Source of the DNA: Firmicutes bacterium UBA4881 | Lineage (GTDB): Bacteria > Bacillota > DTU065 | DNA length: 51,846 nucleotides | Assembly: GCA_002399235.1 (NCBI GenBank) | Contig: DHDH01000028.1 | Coordinates: 50,881 to 102,726 of the forward strand | Reading direction: 5' to 3' | Part shown: piece by piece, positions 34,316 to 42,661 of the stretch | Position numbering within the stretch: the first letter of the stretch is position 1 | How the letters are laid out: each line of letters begins with the position of its first letter | Notes under the pieces: model-generated | The model's database searches: none | Told to the model about the DNA's origin: nothing | Seen by the model: the letters and a program-made list of their open reading frames with translations, nothing else | Position numbers and translations under genes: made by a program

Positions 34316-34909
34316 TTAGAAATCAAAATCGATCTCTTCAAAGTCTAGATCGTCAAGAGAATAACCTTTTGAGGCGTCTTCCTTAGAGCTAGCATCACCT
34401 ATAACCTCGAATTCGTCGATAAATAGCCAGAACTGGGAAGAAGCTTTCAACGCTACATATCTTACTTTCTCGCCCTTAATCTTAAATTCATATTTATTGA
34501 GGTAAGTACCTTCTCTGGGTAGATCATCTTCAGTATATTCTTGGTAATCAATTGCTTTCCATCTCTTACCATCTTGAGATACTACTAAACTTAGCATTTT
34601 AGGTAGTAAGCAACCGACTCCATCTTCGTTTAAGAAGTTGGCAAAAACTGTGTCAACTTTGTAAACATCCTTTAGATCGATAATCCAAATCATAGGATCT
34701 TGTCCGTTATAACCGACAAAATCTGGACTACTATACCTAATAGCACTACTATATACACCATCAGTTAGTTTAGCATCATCTTGGTAAGTAGGATTAGCTT
34801 CGCGATTAACAATGTACTCTTTTTTCAGAGCTAAATTTGTTGGTGCTGCTAAAACTGCACTTGCCAAAACTAAAACCAGGAACATAGCCATAAAGATATT
34901 TTTCTTCAT
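34316..34909 (-). CDS. Exported discoidin (F5/8 type C)-like protein, paralogue A
   Basis: From ATG 34909 (ribosome site GGGGGTG) the 197-residue product has a signal peptide ending at VLA-AP and one discoidin-like sandwich: NLALKKEYIVNREANP, DDAKLTDGVYSS, WIIDLKDVYKVDTV, LVVSQDGKRW and VRYVALKAS, as in carbohydrate-binding F5/8 C domains. The end is a short acidic tail, LDDLDFEEIDFDF. A paralogue at 36407-37003 has the same domain and a similar tail. It probably binds glycans at the cell surface; no catalytic domain is attached. Confidence 0.82.
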   Translation of the reverse strand: MKKNIFMAMFLVLVLASAVLAAPTNLALKKEYIVNREANPTYQDDAKLTDGVYSSAIRYSSPDFVGYNGQDPMIWIIDLKDVYKVDTVFANFLNEDGVGCLLPKMLSLVVSQDGKRWKAIDYQEYTEDDLPREGTYLNKYEFKIKGEKVRYVALKASSQFWLFIDEFEVIGDASSKEDASKGYSLDDLDFEEIDFDF

Positions 34910-35282
34910 TTTCAAGACACCCCCAATTTATAATGAACCGAAATCCAGTTATTATAATCATCTGTTATTAAGAAATACTAGTAAATTCTTTATCTCCAGA
35001 TGGCTTTAACCTGAATTTCGATTTCACCCAACTTACTAGCCTAATGCTTTTATATAACAGTTAGACTATCAATTTGAAAATTCTTCATAACCCCTTTTTC
35101 TTTTATTATTCCATTAGAACGTTGGTTTTCCTGCTAGAAAATGTATTTAAAGCAAAAAATGCTAAAGAAAGTTGGCTCAACTGAACTGTACGGTCATTAA
35201 GTTAAATTAAAGGGGTTTCGTTTACTAACTAATCTAGACCTACTAAATATCTATCTACTCCAGCATGATAGATTATCTAAAA
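34910..35282. other. 373-bp intergenic region
   Basis: It lies between the esterase stop and the discoidin paralogue A start on the minus strand and should carry the promoter of the latter. No RNA structure, repeat or small gene was recognised in it. Confidence 0.45.
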
Positions 35283-36287
35283 TCATATCATTTTACCTTT
35301 AATTTGTAGATAGTGTTGTAACCACGTATAACCTAGATCCATCGCCTTTTTTTCTGGATCATGACCACTATGATGGTTGTAAAGACCAATATAATCTTCT
35401 CTACCAAATAAAGCATATACCTTTTTAGCTGCATTAATGTAATACCAGCTTTGATTATTATCGGCAAAATCTCCTGCTATTAATAATAAAGGTCTTGGTG
35501 CAATTAAGCCAAGTATTTGGTGGTTATCCAGGTCAAAACCTGGTTCTTTAATCTCTGCACCTAAATACCAAGGAGCATCCCAGTTACAATAAGAGAGCCC
35601 GATACCTAATTCACTAACCACGGTAGCTTTTATACGCTGGTCAAAAGCAGTAGCATAGAGAGCCATCTTGCCCCCTAAAGAATGCCCCATTGCACCAATA
35701 GCATTTGTATCTACATAAGGTAGACTCGTAAGGTAATCAAGTACTCTGTTAGCATCAAAAGCAATCTTTCCAAGTCCTTTTAAATTCGGGTATAACTTGT
35801 TTATTCTAGCAACACCATCTAAATATTCATTACCAAATCCTTGGTAAAACCAGCGCATTACTTGGACTACAAAACCTCTTTTAACTAATTCGCGGGCAAA
35901 AAACCGGTTAGGTGTATTCATAAAATGTTTTCCCCCACGGTCTTCGCCAATCATGGTATCAACATCGTAATAAAAAACTAAAACTGCTGCATTTTTTGGT
36001 TTAAGTTTTTTAGGGATTAAAAGATAAGTTTTCTCAAAGTAGTCAGGTTCTGTCTGAATATAAACAGTCCTTCCCTTATAAATATCGCTTTCTTCCCATT
36101 CACCTTCTAGATATTTAGGTTTAAATGGTGTAAAAGGTGGATACCCGAGAAAATTCTGCCAATTATTTCTGATGGCTGCACTTTTGCTTTCCCAAGTCGC
36201 TATTGTTTCTCCAGGAGCAACCAATTGAAGAGAACCCTGATTTGCAAAATCTGCTGGAACATTATTAATTAACTTTTGCCATTCCAT
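35283..36287 (-). CDS. Alpha/beta hydrolase, acetyl-xylan-esterase/dienelactone-hydrolase-like
   Basis: From ATG 36287 (ribosome site GGGGTG) the protein has 334 residues and no signal peptide. It shows GAMGHSLGGKMALYA with the nucleophile Ser, IAPRPLLLIAGDFADN with the acid, and HHSGHDPEKK with the His, as in large acyl esterases acting on polysaccharide acetyl or uronoyl groups. The N-terminal 80 residues add the extra segment common in this group (SAAIRNNWQNFLGYPPFTPF). It sits between two discoidin-like paralogues, suggesting shared glycan context, but an intracellular place would separate it from them. Confidence 0.82.
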   Translation of the reverse strand: MEWQKLINNVPADFANQGSLQLVAPGETIATWESKSAAIRNNWQNFLGYPPFTPFKPKYLEGEWEESDIYKGRTVYIQTEPDYFEKTYLLIPKKLKPKNAAVLVFYYDVDTMIGEDRGGKHFMNTPNRFFARELVKRGFVVQVMRWFYQGFGNEYLDGVARINKLYPNLKGLGKIAFDANRVLDYLTSLPYVDTNAIGAMGHSLGGKMALYATAFDQRIKATVVSELGIGLSYCNWDAPWYLGAEIKEPGFDLDNHQILGLIAPRPLLLIAGDFADNNQSWYYINAAKKVYALFGREDYIGLYNHHSGHDPEKKAMDLGYTWLQHYLQIKGKMI

Positions 36288-36303
36288 ATTTATCACCCCA
36301 AAA

Positions 36304-36328
36304 AAATGGCGAGGTTAGTCGCCACTTT
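36304..36328 (-). terminator. Terminator downstream of discoidin paralogue B
   Basis: TGGCGA and TCGCCA pair around a 6-nt loop; the minus strand then reads TTTTTTTGGGG. It lies 80-100 bp past the paralogue B stop and just ahead of the esterase ribosome site. Confidence 0.7.
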
Positions 36329-36406
36329 AGAAAACTATATTTGTTAATCAAATTAAAAAGTTTAAACCCCTTATAAGTTAGACGATATATACTTTTTTCC
36401 CTTCAC

Positions 36407-37003
36407 TTAGGAACCAAAATCGATAAAATCAAATTCTATCTCATCAAGAAAAACGCCATTAGGTGCTTTCTGTTTAGACGAACTATCACCCCAGACCTCA
36501 AATTCGTCCATAAATAACCAAACCGAACTACCTGCTTTTAAAGCTATATAGCGTGCTTTTTTATTAACTTTTTCAAAAGTATACTTAAAGGTAATCATCT
36601 TTTCTTGGGGTAGTTCTCTATACTTAAAAGCCACTTGATTTATAAAAGTCCATTTTATTCCATCTTCAGATACAGCTAAGGCTAACCCATTGGGTATATA
36701 AACTCCTGCTTCAAAATCTTTGAGAAAGTTACTAGCGACGTTCTCAATTTGGTAAACATCTTTTAAGTCAACTACTATAACCTGTTGTTTACTAGTAGTA
36801 CCTACCCAACCAGGACTTTTATAACCAATACTGGCAAACTTGCCATCAGTAAGTTTAACTCCATCATCCGGATAACTCGGATCAGCATTATCCTTGAAGA
36901 TATATTCCTTATTTATAGCTAAATTAACTGAAGCTGCTGAGGCACTGAATATGGCAATAAGTGTTATAAGCAAAACCGCTATTAGCTTACGCATACCCTT
37001 CAC
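36407..37003 (-). CDS. Exported discoidin (F5/8 type C)-like protein, paralogue B
   Basis: The 198-residue product has a signal peptide (LIAVLLITLIAIFSASAA) and one discoidin-like domain: NLAINKEYIFKDNADPSYPD, DGVKLTDGKFAS, VIVVDLKDVYQIENVASNFL, LALAVSEDGIKW and ARYIALKAGSSVWLFMDEFE. Its tail LDEIEFDFIDFGS again alternates acidic and Phe or Ile residues. It is clearly a duplicate of the 34316-34909 protein with substantial divergence. AGGAGGGTG precedes the ATG. Likely a surface carbohydrate-binding protein. Confidence 0.82.
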   Translation of the reverse strand: MKGMRKLIAVLLITLIAIFSASAASVNLAINKEYIFKDNADPSYPDDGVKLTDGKFASIGYKSPGWVGTTSKQQVIVVDLKDVYQIENVASNFLKDFEAGVYIPNGLALAVSEDGIKWTFINQVAFKYRELPQEKMITFKYTFEKVNKKARYIALKAGSSVWLFMDEFEVWGDSSSKQKAPNGVFLDEIEFDFIDFGS

Positions 37004-37170
37004 CCTCCTATTAAATTATGAACTAATTTCCCTTTCTTGCTTATTTATTCCATTGATATAAATAAACTCCTTCCCCTAATTGAGTTAATTTGCAACAAAA
37101 TATAAACTATGAAATTGCTAAATGATTTAGCCTCCAAGATCAATTGAACACTTGATCTTAATATAATAAT

Positions 37171-37214
37171 GCCCCCTTACAATAAACATTTCTTACTGTT
37201 TACTATAAGGGGGA
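37171..37214. repeat. Palindromic repeat, probable terminator, copy 2
   Basis: Arms CCCCCTTACAATAAACA and TGTTTACTATAAGGGGG pair with one mismatch. It lies 38 bp past the stop of the LamG-like gene. Its sequence is related to the palindrome at 2834-2886, so both may belong to one dispersed repeat family. Confidence 0.6.
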
Positions 37215-37251
37215 CAATAAAAGCCGCTCTACTTATTAAAACTACAATTGA

Positions 37252-37995
37252 CTAGAATTGATATACTAAAACCTTATCTATCTCTACAAAATGAGTTAAA
37301 GATAGAAATACTCCACCTTTAGCATAACTCTTTTCTTCATCAGTAACTTCAGCAACTAACTCGCCATCATGATAATAGCTAAGTTTATTGCCTTGAATAA
37401 CAATTACTACAGTCATCCAGCCACTTTCAGGTACAAGGTAAGCTTTAGCAGGTGTAGGAGCTAAGGTAGCAGATTTACCTTTATCTTTTCCATGCCAAGC
37501 TGAAAGTTCATAACTGTAAGAAGAAGTATTTAAACCATAACCATGGCTCCAATGTTCTTCACCGTTTCTAACATGGACTCTGAAACCAACAGCACCCGTC
37601 TCTGGCTTAGAAGTAACCCTAGCTCTTACAGCTATCGCACCATCAACTATTTCAAAATCTTTTAACTTCAAACCAGAATTACCAGCATTTTTCCTGGAAA
37701 GAACGCCGTTTTTAACTTCGAGTGCACCTTTGGTAGTTATGGCCCATTTGTTATATTCGTAGTCTTCTTCTTCAACCCATTTGTTTAGATCGTTTAGATC
37801 ATCAACTAAAACTGGTTTTTTGTCTTTTAATATACCAGGTAGCTTTAGATCAGCAACTGCTTTTTCATAACCAAGATCAATGTTGAAATTAACTACTTCA
37901 GGCTCGCTAGTTTTCTTTACATAGAAGAAAGCTCCACCCGCAACTAACAAAGCAGCTAGAATCGAGATGATCACTACCGCAGTTTTACTTTCCAC
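37252..37995 (-). CDS. Membrane-anchored LamG/DUF1080-like protein
   Basis: The 247-residue protein has one N-terminal membrane helix (VVIISILAALLVAGGAFFYV) without a cleavage site, a 60-residue spacer, then a concanavalin-like sandwich (about 65-247: VLVDDLNDLNKWVEEE, GALEVKNGVLSRKNAGN, AIAVRARVTSKPETGAVGFR, VVIVIQGNKLSYYHDGELVA). Such domains bind or hydrolyse sugars; no catalytic acids are evident. It would sit on the outside of the inner membrane. The N-terminal domain of the DUF4855 protein at 9672 has the same fold type. GTG start after GAGGGGGG. Confidence 0.75.
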   Translation of the reverse strand: MESKTAVVIISILAALLVAGGAFFYVKKTSEPEVVNFNIDLGYEKAVADLKLPGILKDKKPVLVDDLNDLNKWVEEEDYEYNKWAITTKGALEVKNGVLSRKNAGNSGLKLKDFEIVDGAIAVRARVTSKPETGAVGFRVHVRNGEEHWSHGYGLNTSSYSYELSAWHGKDKGKSATLAPTPAKAYLVPESGWMTVVIVIQGNKLSYYHDGELVAEVTDEEKSYAKGGVFLSLTHFVEIDKVLVYQF

Positions 37996-38093
37996 AATAT
38001 AACCCCCCTCATAAAATGGCTTTATTAGAATTATACGTCAATAATTAATCTAAATCCTTCTCGTTCAAAGGGGGATATTTTAGAAATTACTAC

Positions 38094-39299
38094 TTAAAAA
38101 GAACCACCAAGAGAAACTTCAACAGCTTGAAACTTTATGGGTGTGTTGTTTGTATCATAGGTAATATTATAAACGTAACTACCAAATACACCTCTATATA
38201 ATTCCAAAGATAGTTTTGCATCTATTCGGGAACGAGCATTCGTTAGATCGTTTAGTTGAATGTAGTTAGTTTGGGTGTAAGAAGCTTCAGCTTGTCCCTT
38301 CCTACCTAATGTTGCAACAAATAGTTCCGGTCCAATCACTGCTTTACCAGTTAAAGTTGGAATAGGTTCCTTATCACCGACTAACATATTTTCATATTTC
38401 AAACCAATATTAATAGCATCATTCATAATTTGGAAACCAGCTTCGGCTAAATAACCTGCAGATTTGACATTTGGGAAGAACAGTTCTTTACCAACATCTT
38501 CATATTGCCAATTATAAATCGCAGGTTGGAATCCTGGGGCAAAATTACGATATTCACCTCTTAGATAGAGGGGGCCAAAAGAAGCACGAGCACCAACAGA
38601 ATAGCCTCTTGCCTTATTAGCTAACTCTGCACCTTGCCAATATAGGACCAAAGGACGAACTATAGGCATCGAAACATCAACACCGTAAGCATAAGGCATG
38701 CTGTAGTTCTCTCTAACTTCATTGATATAAATAAACCCTAGAGATATACCTTTAATAAAACCAGGTAAATATTGGTTACCATATAGAGGTCTTATATAAG
38801 GATTTAGAGCATATATTTCTGGTTTCAGAGCATTATTTACCATCAAATGAGCTCCAGCGTAACCAATATCAAGACTTAGATCTACACCTAAACGTCTAAT
38901 ATCAGCTTTGATCTCCTCTGAATTAAGATTTCTATAGCCATCCATTAATAGACCATTAGCTACAGTAACATTATTTAGTTCGCCTAAGCGAATATAGAAT
39001 GGGTCTCCAAGTCTACCCCAACGTACATACCTAACAATATTAGCAACAGACTTGGTAAAGCTAAATTGATCATTTTCTTGCCAATCCTCAACACGGATAC
39101 CATTTTGGTTAAAGTTCAAGGTAAAAGAAAGACCAAATCCAAGTTTACCTAAATCAATATCGGGACGAAAACTCAAAGAGCCATAATATTGATCATTTAT
39201 TTCCTTAACTCCTACACCTAGTTGCCATTCGCTTGCTTGGGCAAAAATAGTCACTGTTAACAGGCAAGTTAAAAGCAAAACTAAAGAAAGTTTTTTCAC
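38094..39299 (-). CDS. Outer-membrane beta-barrel protein
   Basis: From the GTG at 39299 (GGAGGT site) the protein has 401 residues. A signal peptide (LSLVLLLTCLLTVTIFAQA-SEW) is followed by a body with no membrane helices but many alternating amphipathic strands (SLSFRPDIDLGKLGFGLSFT, YSVGARASFGPLYLRGEYRN, LAEAGFQIMNDAINIGLKYE) and a last strand ending in Phe (VEVSLGGSF). This is the profile of a porin-type barrel with the C-terminal Phe that the BAM machinery recognises. In an otherwise Firmicutes-like genome this points to a diderm envelope. An in-frame ATG at 39329 lies upstream of the ribosome site and is unlikely. Confidence 0.75.
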   Translation of the reverse strand: MKKLSLVLLLTCLLTVTIFAQASEWQLGVGVKEINDQYYGSLSFRPDIDLGKLGFGLSFTLNFNQNGIRVEDWQENDQFSFTKSVANIVRYVRWGRLGDPFYIRLGELNNVTVANGLLMDGYRNLNSEEIKADIRRLGVDLSLDIGYAGAHLMVNNALKPEIYALNPYIRPLYGNQYLPGFIKGISLGFIYINEVRENYSMPYAYGVDVSMPIVRPLVLYWQGAELANKARGYSVGARASFGPLYLRGEYRNFAPGFQPAIYNWQYEDVGKELFFPNVKSAGYLAEAGFQIMNDAINIGLKYENMLVGDKEPIPTLTGKAVIGPELFVATLGRKGQAEASYTQTNYIQLNDLTNARSRIDAKLSLELYRGVFGSYVYNITYDTNNTPIKFQAVEVSLGGSF

Positions 39300-39419
39300 T
39301 TTTATAACCTCCAACTTTAATTGATCCATTTAATAACTTCAGTTAATTTGAAATGCGATGATATTGGGTTATTAGCTATATGCGAGAAAATACCTGCTGT
39401 TTTAATTTAACTACACCGA

Positions 39420-39455
39420 TAAATAGGTAGCTTTCCCTAGTTTTCTACCTATTTA
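39420..39455 (-). promoter_or_regulatory. Hairpin in the leader region of the beta-barrel gene
   Basis: TAAATAGGTAG and CTACCTATTTA are perfect 11-bp arms. It follows the terminator at 39469-39503 and precedes the beta-barrel gene start by 120 bp, so it is either a second terminator or a leader structure. Confidence 0.4.
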
Positions 39456-39468
39456 TTTTTTAAAATGC

Positions 39469-39503
39469 AAACAGTAGGACGTCGTTTTGACGTCCTACTG
39501 TTT
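39469..39503 (-). terminator. Terminator of the small Cys-rich gene
   Basis: AAACAGTAGGACGTC and GACGTCCTACTGTTT are perfect 15-bp arms with a 5-nt loop, touching the stop codon at 39502-39504. Confidence 0.85.
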
Positions 39504-39693
39504 ACGTCTGGTCAAGACTCGTTAACTGGCTATCAAAGATGTCGAGCATACAATCATCTTGTTCCATAGCCCAGTGCTGACAATAACTGCAGCTGACATC
39601 ACCTTCGACTATAAACCCTCTTAACATTGCTTCGCAAGGCTCGAACTCACTACAGGTAAGTGCTATGGCCATGCGTTGCTGTTCATCGGACAA
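39502..39693 (-). CDS. Small Cys-rich hypothetical protein
   Basis: The 63-residue acidic protein has five cysteines (LTCSEFEPCEAM, VSCSYCQHW, DDCMLD), spaced like a small metal-binding fold. No family recognised. TTG start with AGGGGTG 6 nt upstream; it lies 48 bp after the FmdB-type zinc ribbon gene and a strong terminator follows, which supports it being expressed. Confidence 0.6.
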   Translation of the reverse strand: MSDEQQRMAIALTCSEFEPCEAMLRGFIVEGDVSCSYCQHWAMEQDDCMLDIFDSQLTSLDQT

Positions 39694-39741
39694 GGCTTAC
39701 ACCCCTGAATCTAGTATTACCACTTTATTGATAATTCTTTC

Positions 39742-39951
39742 CTAGCATCCAGAGCAAGAACCACAAGAGCCAGAAGAGCAGCAAGATTTAGTAGTTGAGC
39801 CGCCTTGTTTGGCTGGAACTGCAAATTTAGAAAACTTTTTCTTTAATTCGCTGCTACCACATTGAGGACATTTTATAGTTTCTTCCTGAGATCGGACAAG
39901 TAATTCAAAAGCGTGTCCACATTTTTCGCAGATAAATTCCCTTAATGGCAC
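39742..39951 (-). CDS. FmdB-family zinc ribbon protein
   Basis: The 69-residue protein has the FmdB zinc ribbon: PLREFICEKCGHAFELL with Cys8 and Cys11, and IKCPQCGSSELKKKFS with Cys28 and Cys31, followed by a Cys/Ser/Gly-rich tail (SCCSSGSCGSCSGC). These small proteins are named after a putative formamidase regulator, and their true role is unknown. It starts at GTG. The nearest ribosome site (AAAGGT, 39971-39976) is 19 nt away with a small GGG/CCC hairpin between, similar to the split ribosome sites elsewhere in the window. Confidence 0.85.
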   Translation of the reverse strand: MPLREFICEKCGHAFELLVRSQEETIKCPQCGSSELKKKFSKFAVPAKQGGSTTKSCCSSGSCGSCSGC

Positions 39952-40229
39952 GGGAATCCCGTTGCAAGAGACCTTTCTAAATTCATAAGTTCTACAAAGT
40001 TTTAAGTTATTAACTTAAACATCCTTTTCTTAATCAAGAGAGCTTACAAATTTAGTTAAATAAGTTTATTTCCCTTACAACGGTTTTCACCATCCTTTCT
40101 TTTCAACGTCTAGATTTTAGCACTTTTTAGGTATTAATCCTTTTAACTTTTTAAATAACCAGTTTTAGTAATTGCTGGCATAATTTAACGAGTTTCGTGA
40201 AATTTTGGAAGTGCTAATTTCAATTAGTG

Positions 40230-40802
40230 CTAGTCAATTATTGTTGCTTTAGCACCATTTTGCAAACCAGCTGCATTAGCTTCATCAGTATCAATGTGCA
40301 TTTCTAGGGCAAAATCATCACGTACACGTACAACTACATTATCAAAAACAATGCTTCTTTCGCCTTCTGTGCGCACACTAACCTTCTGTTTATCTTTTAG
40401 GCCAAACTTCTTAGCATCATCTGGGTGCATATGAATATGTCTAGCAGCTACAATTACACCCTCATTAATAGTTATTTCACCTTTAGGTCCAACTATTTTC
40501 ACACTACCAGAACCAGCAATATCTCCAGATTCTCTAACAGGAGCTTTTACACCAATTGAAAAACAATCGGTTAAAGCTAATTCAACTTGAGTTTGTGCTC
40601 TTACAGGTCCTAATATTCTTACACTAGGAAAACTTCTCTTAGAACCGACTACTTCTACACATTCCTCAGCAGCAAATTGTCCTGGTTGAGATAAAGGTTT
40701 CTTTTCTGTAAGTTTATAACCAGTACCAAAAAGTACCTCTAAGTCTTTTGCAGATAAATGTACATGACGGGCGCTAACGCCAACGGGAATTATTTTTTCC
40801 AT
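40230..40802 (-). CDS. pduL: Phosphate propanoyltransferase/phosphotransacetylase, PduL type
   Basis: The 190-residue enzyme has the duplicated PduL barrel with zinc-binding histidines in SARHVHLS (13, 15) and ARHIHMHPDD (122, 124, 126), plus QPGQFAAEE and RILGPVRAQTQVELALTDC. It interconverts acyl-CoA and acyl phosphate. It lacks the N-terminal microcompartment targeting extension and no Pdu/Eut genes are near, so it probably serves as the cell's acetyl-CoA phosphotransacetylase in acetate formation. Its ATG is 38 nt from AAAGGAG, with a hairpin in the gap. Confidence 0.94.
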   Translation of the reverse strand: MEKIIPVGVSARHVHLSAKDLEVLFGTGYKLTEKKPLSQPGQFAAEECVEVVGSKRSFPSVRILGPVRAQTQVELALTDCFSIGVKAPVRESGDIAGSGSVKIVGPKGEITINEGVIVAARHIHMHPDDAKKFGLKDKQKVSVRTEGERSIVFDNVVVRVRDDFALEMHIDTDEANAAGLQNGAKATIID

Positions 40803-40847
40803 TTTAAATCACACGCCAAAACCCTTGAAGGTTTTAGCTACTCCTTT
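40803..40847 (-). promoter_or_regulatory. Ribosome site separated from start by a hairpin (pduL), weaker case
   Basis: AAAGGAG (40841-40847) is followed by GC-T-AAAACC, a 6-nt loop and GGTTTT-G-GC (40815-40838), then 12 nt and ATG 40802. The core stem is 6 bp, with 2 more beyond a mismatch. Linear spacing is 38 nt, folded 14 nt. Confidence 0.4.
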
Positions 40848-40870
40848 CTTTACAACATATACTGGCAAAA

Positions 40871-40898
40871 GTACTGGTAAGATAATATCTTCCAGTAC
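40871..40898. promoter_or_regulatory. Near-perfect inverted repeat upstream of pduL
   Basis: Arms GTACTGGTAAGAT and ATCTT-CCAGTAC pair with one base unmatched. It lies between divergent pduL and the 40996 gene. On the pduL side it is followed by TTTT, so it could be an attenuator; as DNA it could be an operator. Confidence 0.4.
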
Positions 40899-40995
40899 CA
40901 CCTGATTTTATTCTACTATAGCAGAGTTTTCTCCTGCTTAATTCTTTGCAAGTTTCCTCTCTATCTCTGAAACAATACAATAGGGGGGTGAATAG

Positions 40996-41346
40996 GTGAG
41001 TTTAATTATTGGCGACTACTATGGCAATCCAGAAAAATTAAAAAACGAATTGGGGTATTATCCACATAAAATAGAACCGGTGGGTCTACGTACACCAGAC
41101 GAGATGCCCACCGGTTATGACCCTCTTGGATTTGCCAGAATAATGGGACGCCTTGTGCTTACCATGCCCTCTACTGGTGCATTATTAATTGGTAACAGCA
41201 CAACTGTAGACATGAGTCTCATCGACGGTCCACCCATAGAACCAGCAGGCCACTATCGTTATGCCTTTAAAATTCCTAAAGATAAACTCGATGAGGCTGT
41301 AAAACTCCTTGAAGATCGAGGCGACATACGCTTAATCAAATATTAA
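40996..41346 (+). CDS. Hypothetical protein
   Basis: The 116-residue soluble protein is unrecognised. It contains a well-ordered-looking core (LGFARIMGRLVLTMPSTGAL, LIGNSTTVDMSLIDG, YRYAFKIPKDKLDEAVKLLE). GTG start after AGGGGGG, with no signal peptide. It is convergent with, and overlaps by 11 bp, the TIGR04086 membrane-protein gene. A good ribosome site and protein-like composition support it. Confidence 0.6.
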   Translation: MSLIIGDYYGNPEKLKNELGYYPHKIEPVGLRTPDEMPTGYDPLGFARIMGRLVLTMPSTGALLIGNSTTVDMSLIDGPPIEPAGHYRYAFKIPKDKLDEAVKLLEDRGDIRLIKY

Positions 41347-41680
41347 CACCAAAAATACCTGCCACTGTACCTACACCTAAGGTAATTAACGATCTGACAA
41401 TCTGATTAAATATGGGTTCACCAATTGACCAATGCACCGCTAAGCTTATGGCCGCTAAAATCAAGGCTAACGAAAAGCCAATTAACCAGCCTTGCCCAGC
41501 GGCCTTCTTTGCAGCAAAAACTGCCGCCACGGCTACAATTAAATAGTGAGAGATATCGTAAACGAAGCGGCCAAGATCCCAAACACTAGTGACATTAATA
41601 ATACCAAATACTAGTGAAACTAAAAGATATAGAACTAACGCTAAAACAATTCCGGATAAAACACAGTAGGATTGGCGCAT
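41336..41680 (-). CDS. TIGR04086-family membrane protein
   Basis: The 114-residue protein is four hydrophobic helices (VLSGIVLALVLYLLVSLVFG, IVAVAAVFAAKKAAGQGWLI-type segment, ALILAAISLAVHW, LITLGVGTVAGIFGVNI) with AAKKAAGQGWLIG between helices 2 and 3, as in TIGR04086 proteins of Clostridia. Function unknown. AGGAGG precedes the ATG. Confidence 0.75.
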   Translation of the reverse strand: MRQSYCVLSGIVLALVLYLLVSLVFGIINVTSVWDLGRFVYDISHYLIVAVAAVFAAKKAAGQGWLIGFSLALILAAISLAVHWSIGEPIFNQIVRSLITLGVGTVAGIFGVNI

Positions 41681-41721
41681 TTTCCCACCTCCTAAGGTAC
41701 ATTACGCCAGCCTGCAGTGTA

Positions 41722-42570
41722 TTATTCTTCTGTTTGTAGTTCGGTTTTTTTCAAATTTAATACCTGATACTCGAGATGTTCTGGTAACCTTGTTACCCAA
41801 TATCCCCAATCATGAGTCCCAGGAAAAACTTTAAAGATATGATCGATACCCAACCTTTTCAAAGTCGTGTGATAAGTTAAGTTTGTATCATAAACATAAT
41901 CACTTAACCCTACGTCGAACATAATACGTGGCCTTCGCCTAGACGTTTTTATTTTGTCTGCCAGATATACTGCTGAATTATTATTCCAAACTTCGGGATG
42001 TTGATAAACCTCACCTAAAACATCTTTTTTACCAGCTGTATTAGGTAAAAGTCGCAGATCTAACACTCCACTCATAGAACTAGCAACCCCAAATAGGTCC
42101 GGATATTTGCTGGCTAAGACAATAGCTCCATGACCCCCCATAGACATTCCTGCTATACCCCGTCCTCGATAACTATTTATAGTACTATAGTTTGCATCAA
42201 TAAAAGGCACCAGTTCTTTTACAAAATAACTTTCGTATTGTGATTCTGGTTTTACTGGACTGTCCACCAACCAGGAAGTTTCTAGGTCAGGCGTGACAAT
42301 TATTAGTTCATATTGTCTCGATAATTCGTATAGTTTAGCATCAGCTTTATGCCAAGTCAAATAGCTACCATTGGCACTATGCAGCAAATATAAAACTGGG
42401 TAGCGTTTTTCTTCGGTATAATCTCTGGGTAAAATAACAGCAAGCTTTTTCTCCTTGCTTAAAATATTTGATTGATGGTTTAACTCTATAAACCTTTCTT
42501 GAGCTTTAATGTTAATACTCCAAAGGAATAATAAAGATAAACTAAGCAAAACAGGGCCTATTCTCTTCAC
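41722..42570 (-). CDS. Exported esterase (esterase D/feruloyl-esterase-like), paralogue 1
   Basis: The 282-residue protein has a signal peptide (VLLSLSLLFLWSINIKA) and a PF00756-type hydrolase: YPVLYLLHSANGSYLTWHK, IIVTPDLETSWLVDS, GMSMGGHGAIVLASKYPDLF with the nucleophile Ser, and FPGTHDWGYW with the His. Such enzymes release acyl or feruloyl groups, often from polysaccharides. It is closely related to the 43362-44189 protein; the two flank a uridine-kinase-like gene. An AAAACGTTTT palindrome lies 57 bp upstream (42627-42636), a possible operator. Confidence 0.88.
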   Translation of the reverse strand: MKRIGPVLLSLSLLFLWSINIKAQERFIELNHQSNILSKEKKLAVILPRDYTEEKRYPVLYLLHSANGSYLTWHKADAKLYELSRQYELIIVTPDLETSWLVDSPVKPESQYESYFVKELVPFIDANYSTINSYRGRGIAGMSMGGHGAIVLASKYPDLFGVASSMSGVLDLRLLPNTAGKKDVLGEVYQHPEVWNNNSAVYLADKIKTSRRRPRIMFDVGLSDYVYDTNLTYHTTLKRLGIDHIFKVFPGTHDWGYWVTRLPEHLEYQVLNLKKTELQTEE

Positions 42571-42661
42571 TATACATCACCTTTAACATCTTTATTTTTG
42601 TAGCTAACCTGAGTAATGAGCAATGTAAAACGTTTTCTAACTAATAAAACATCCTTTAAAA

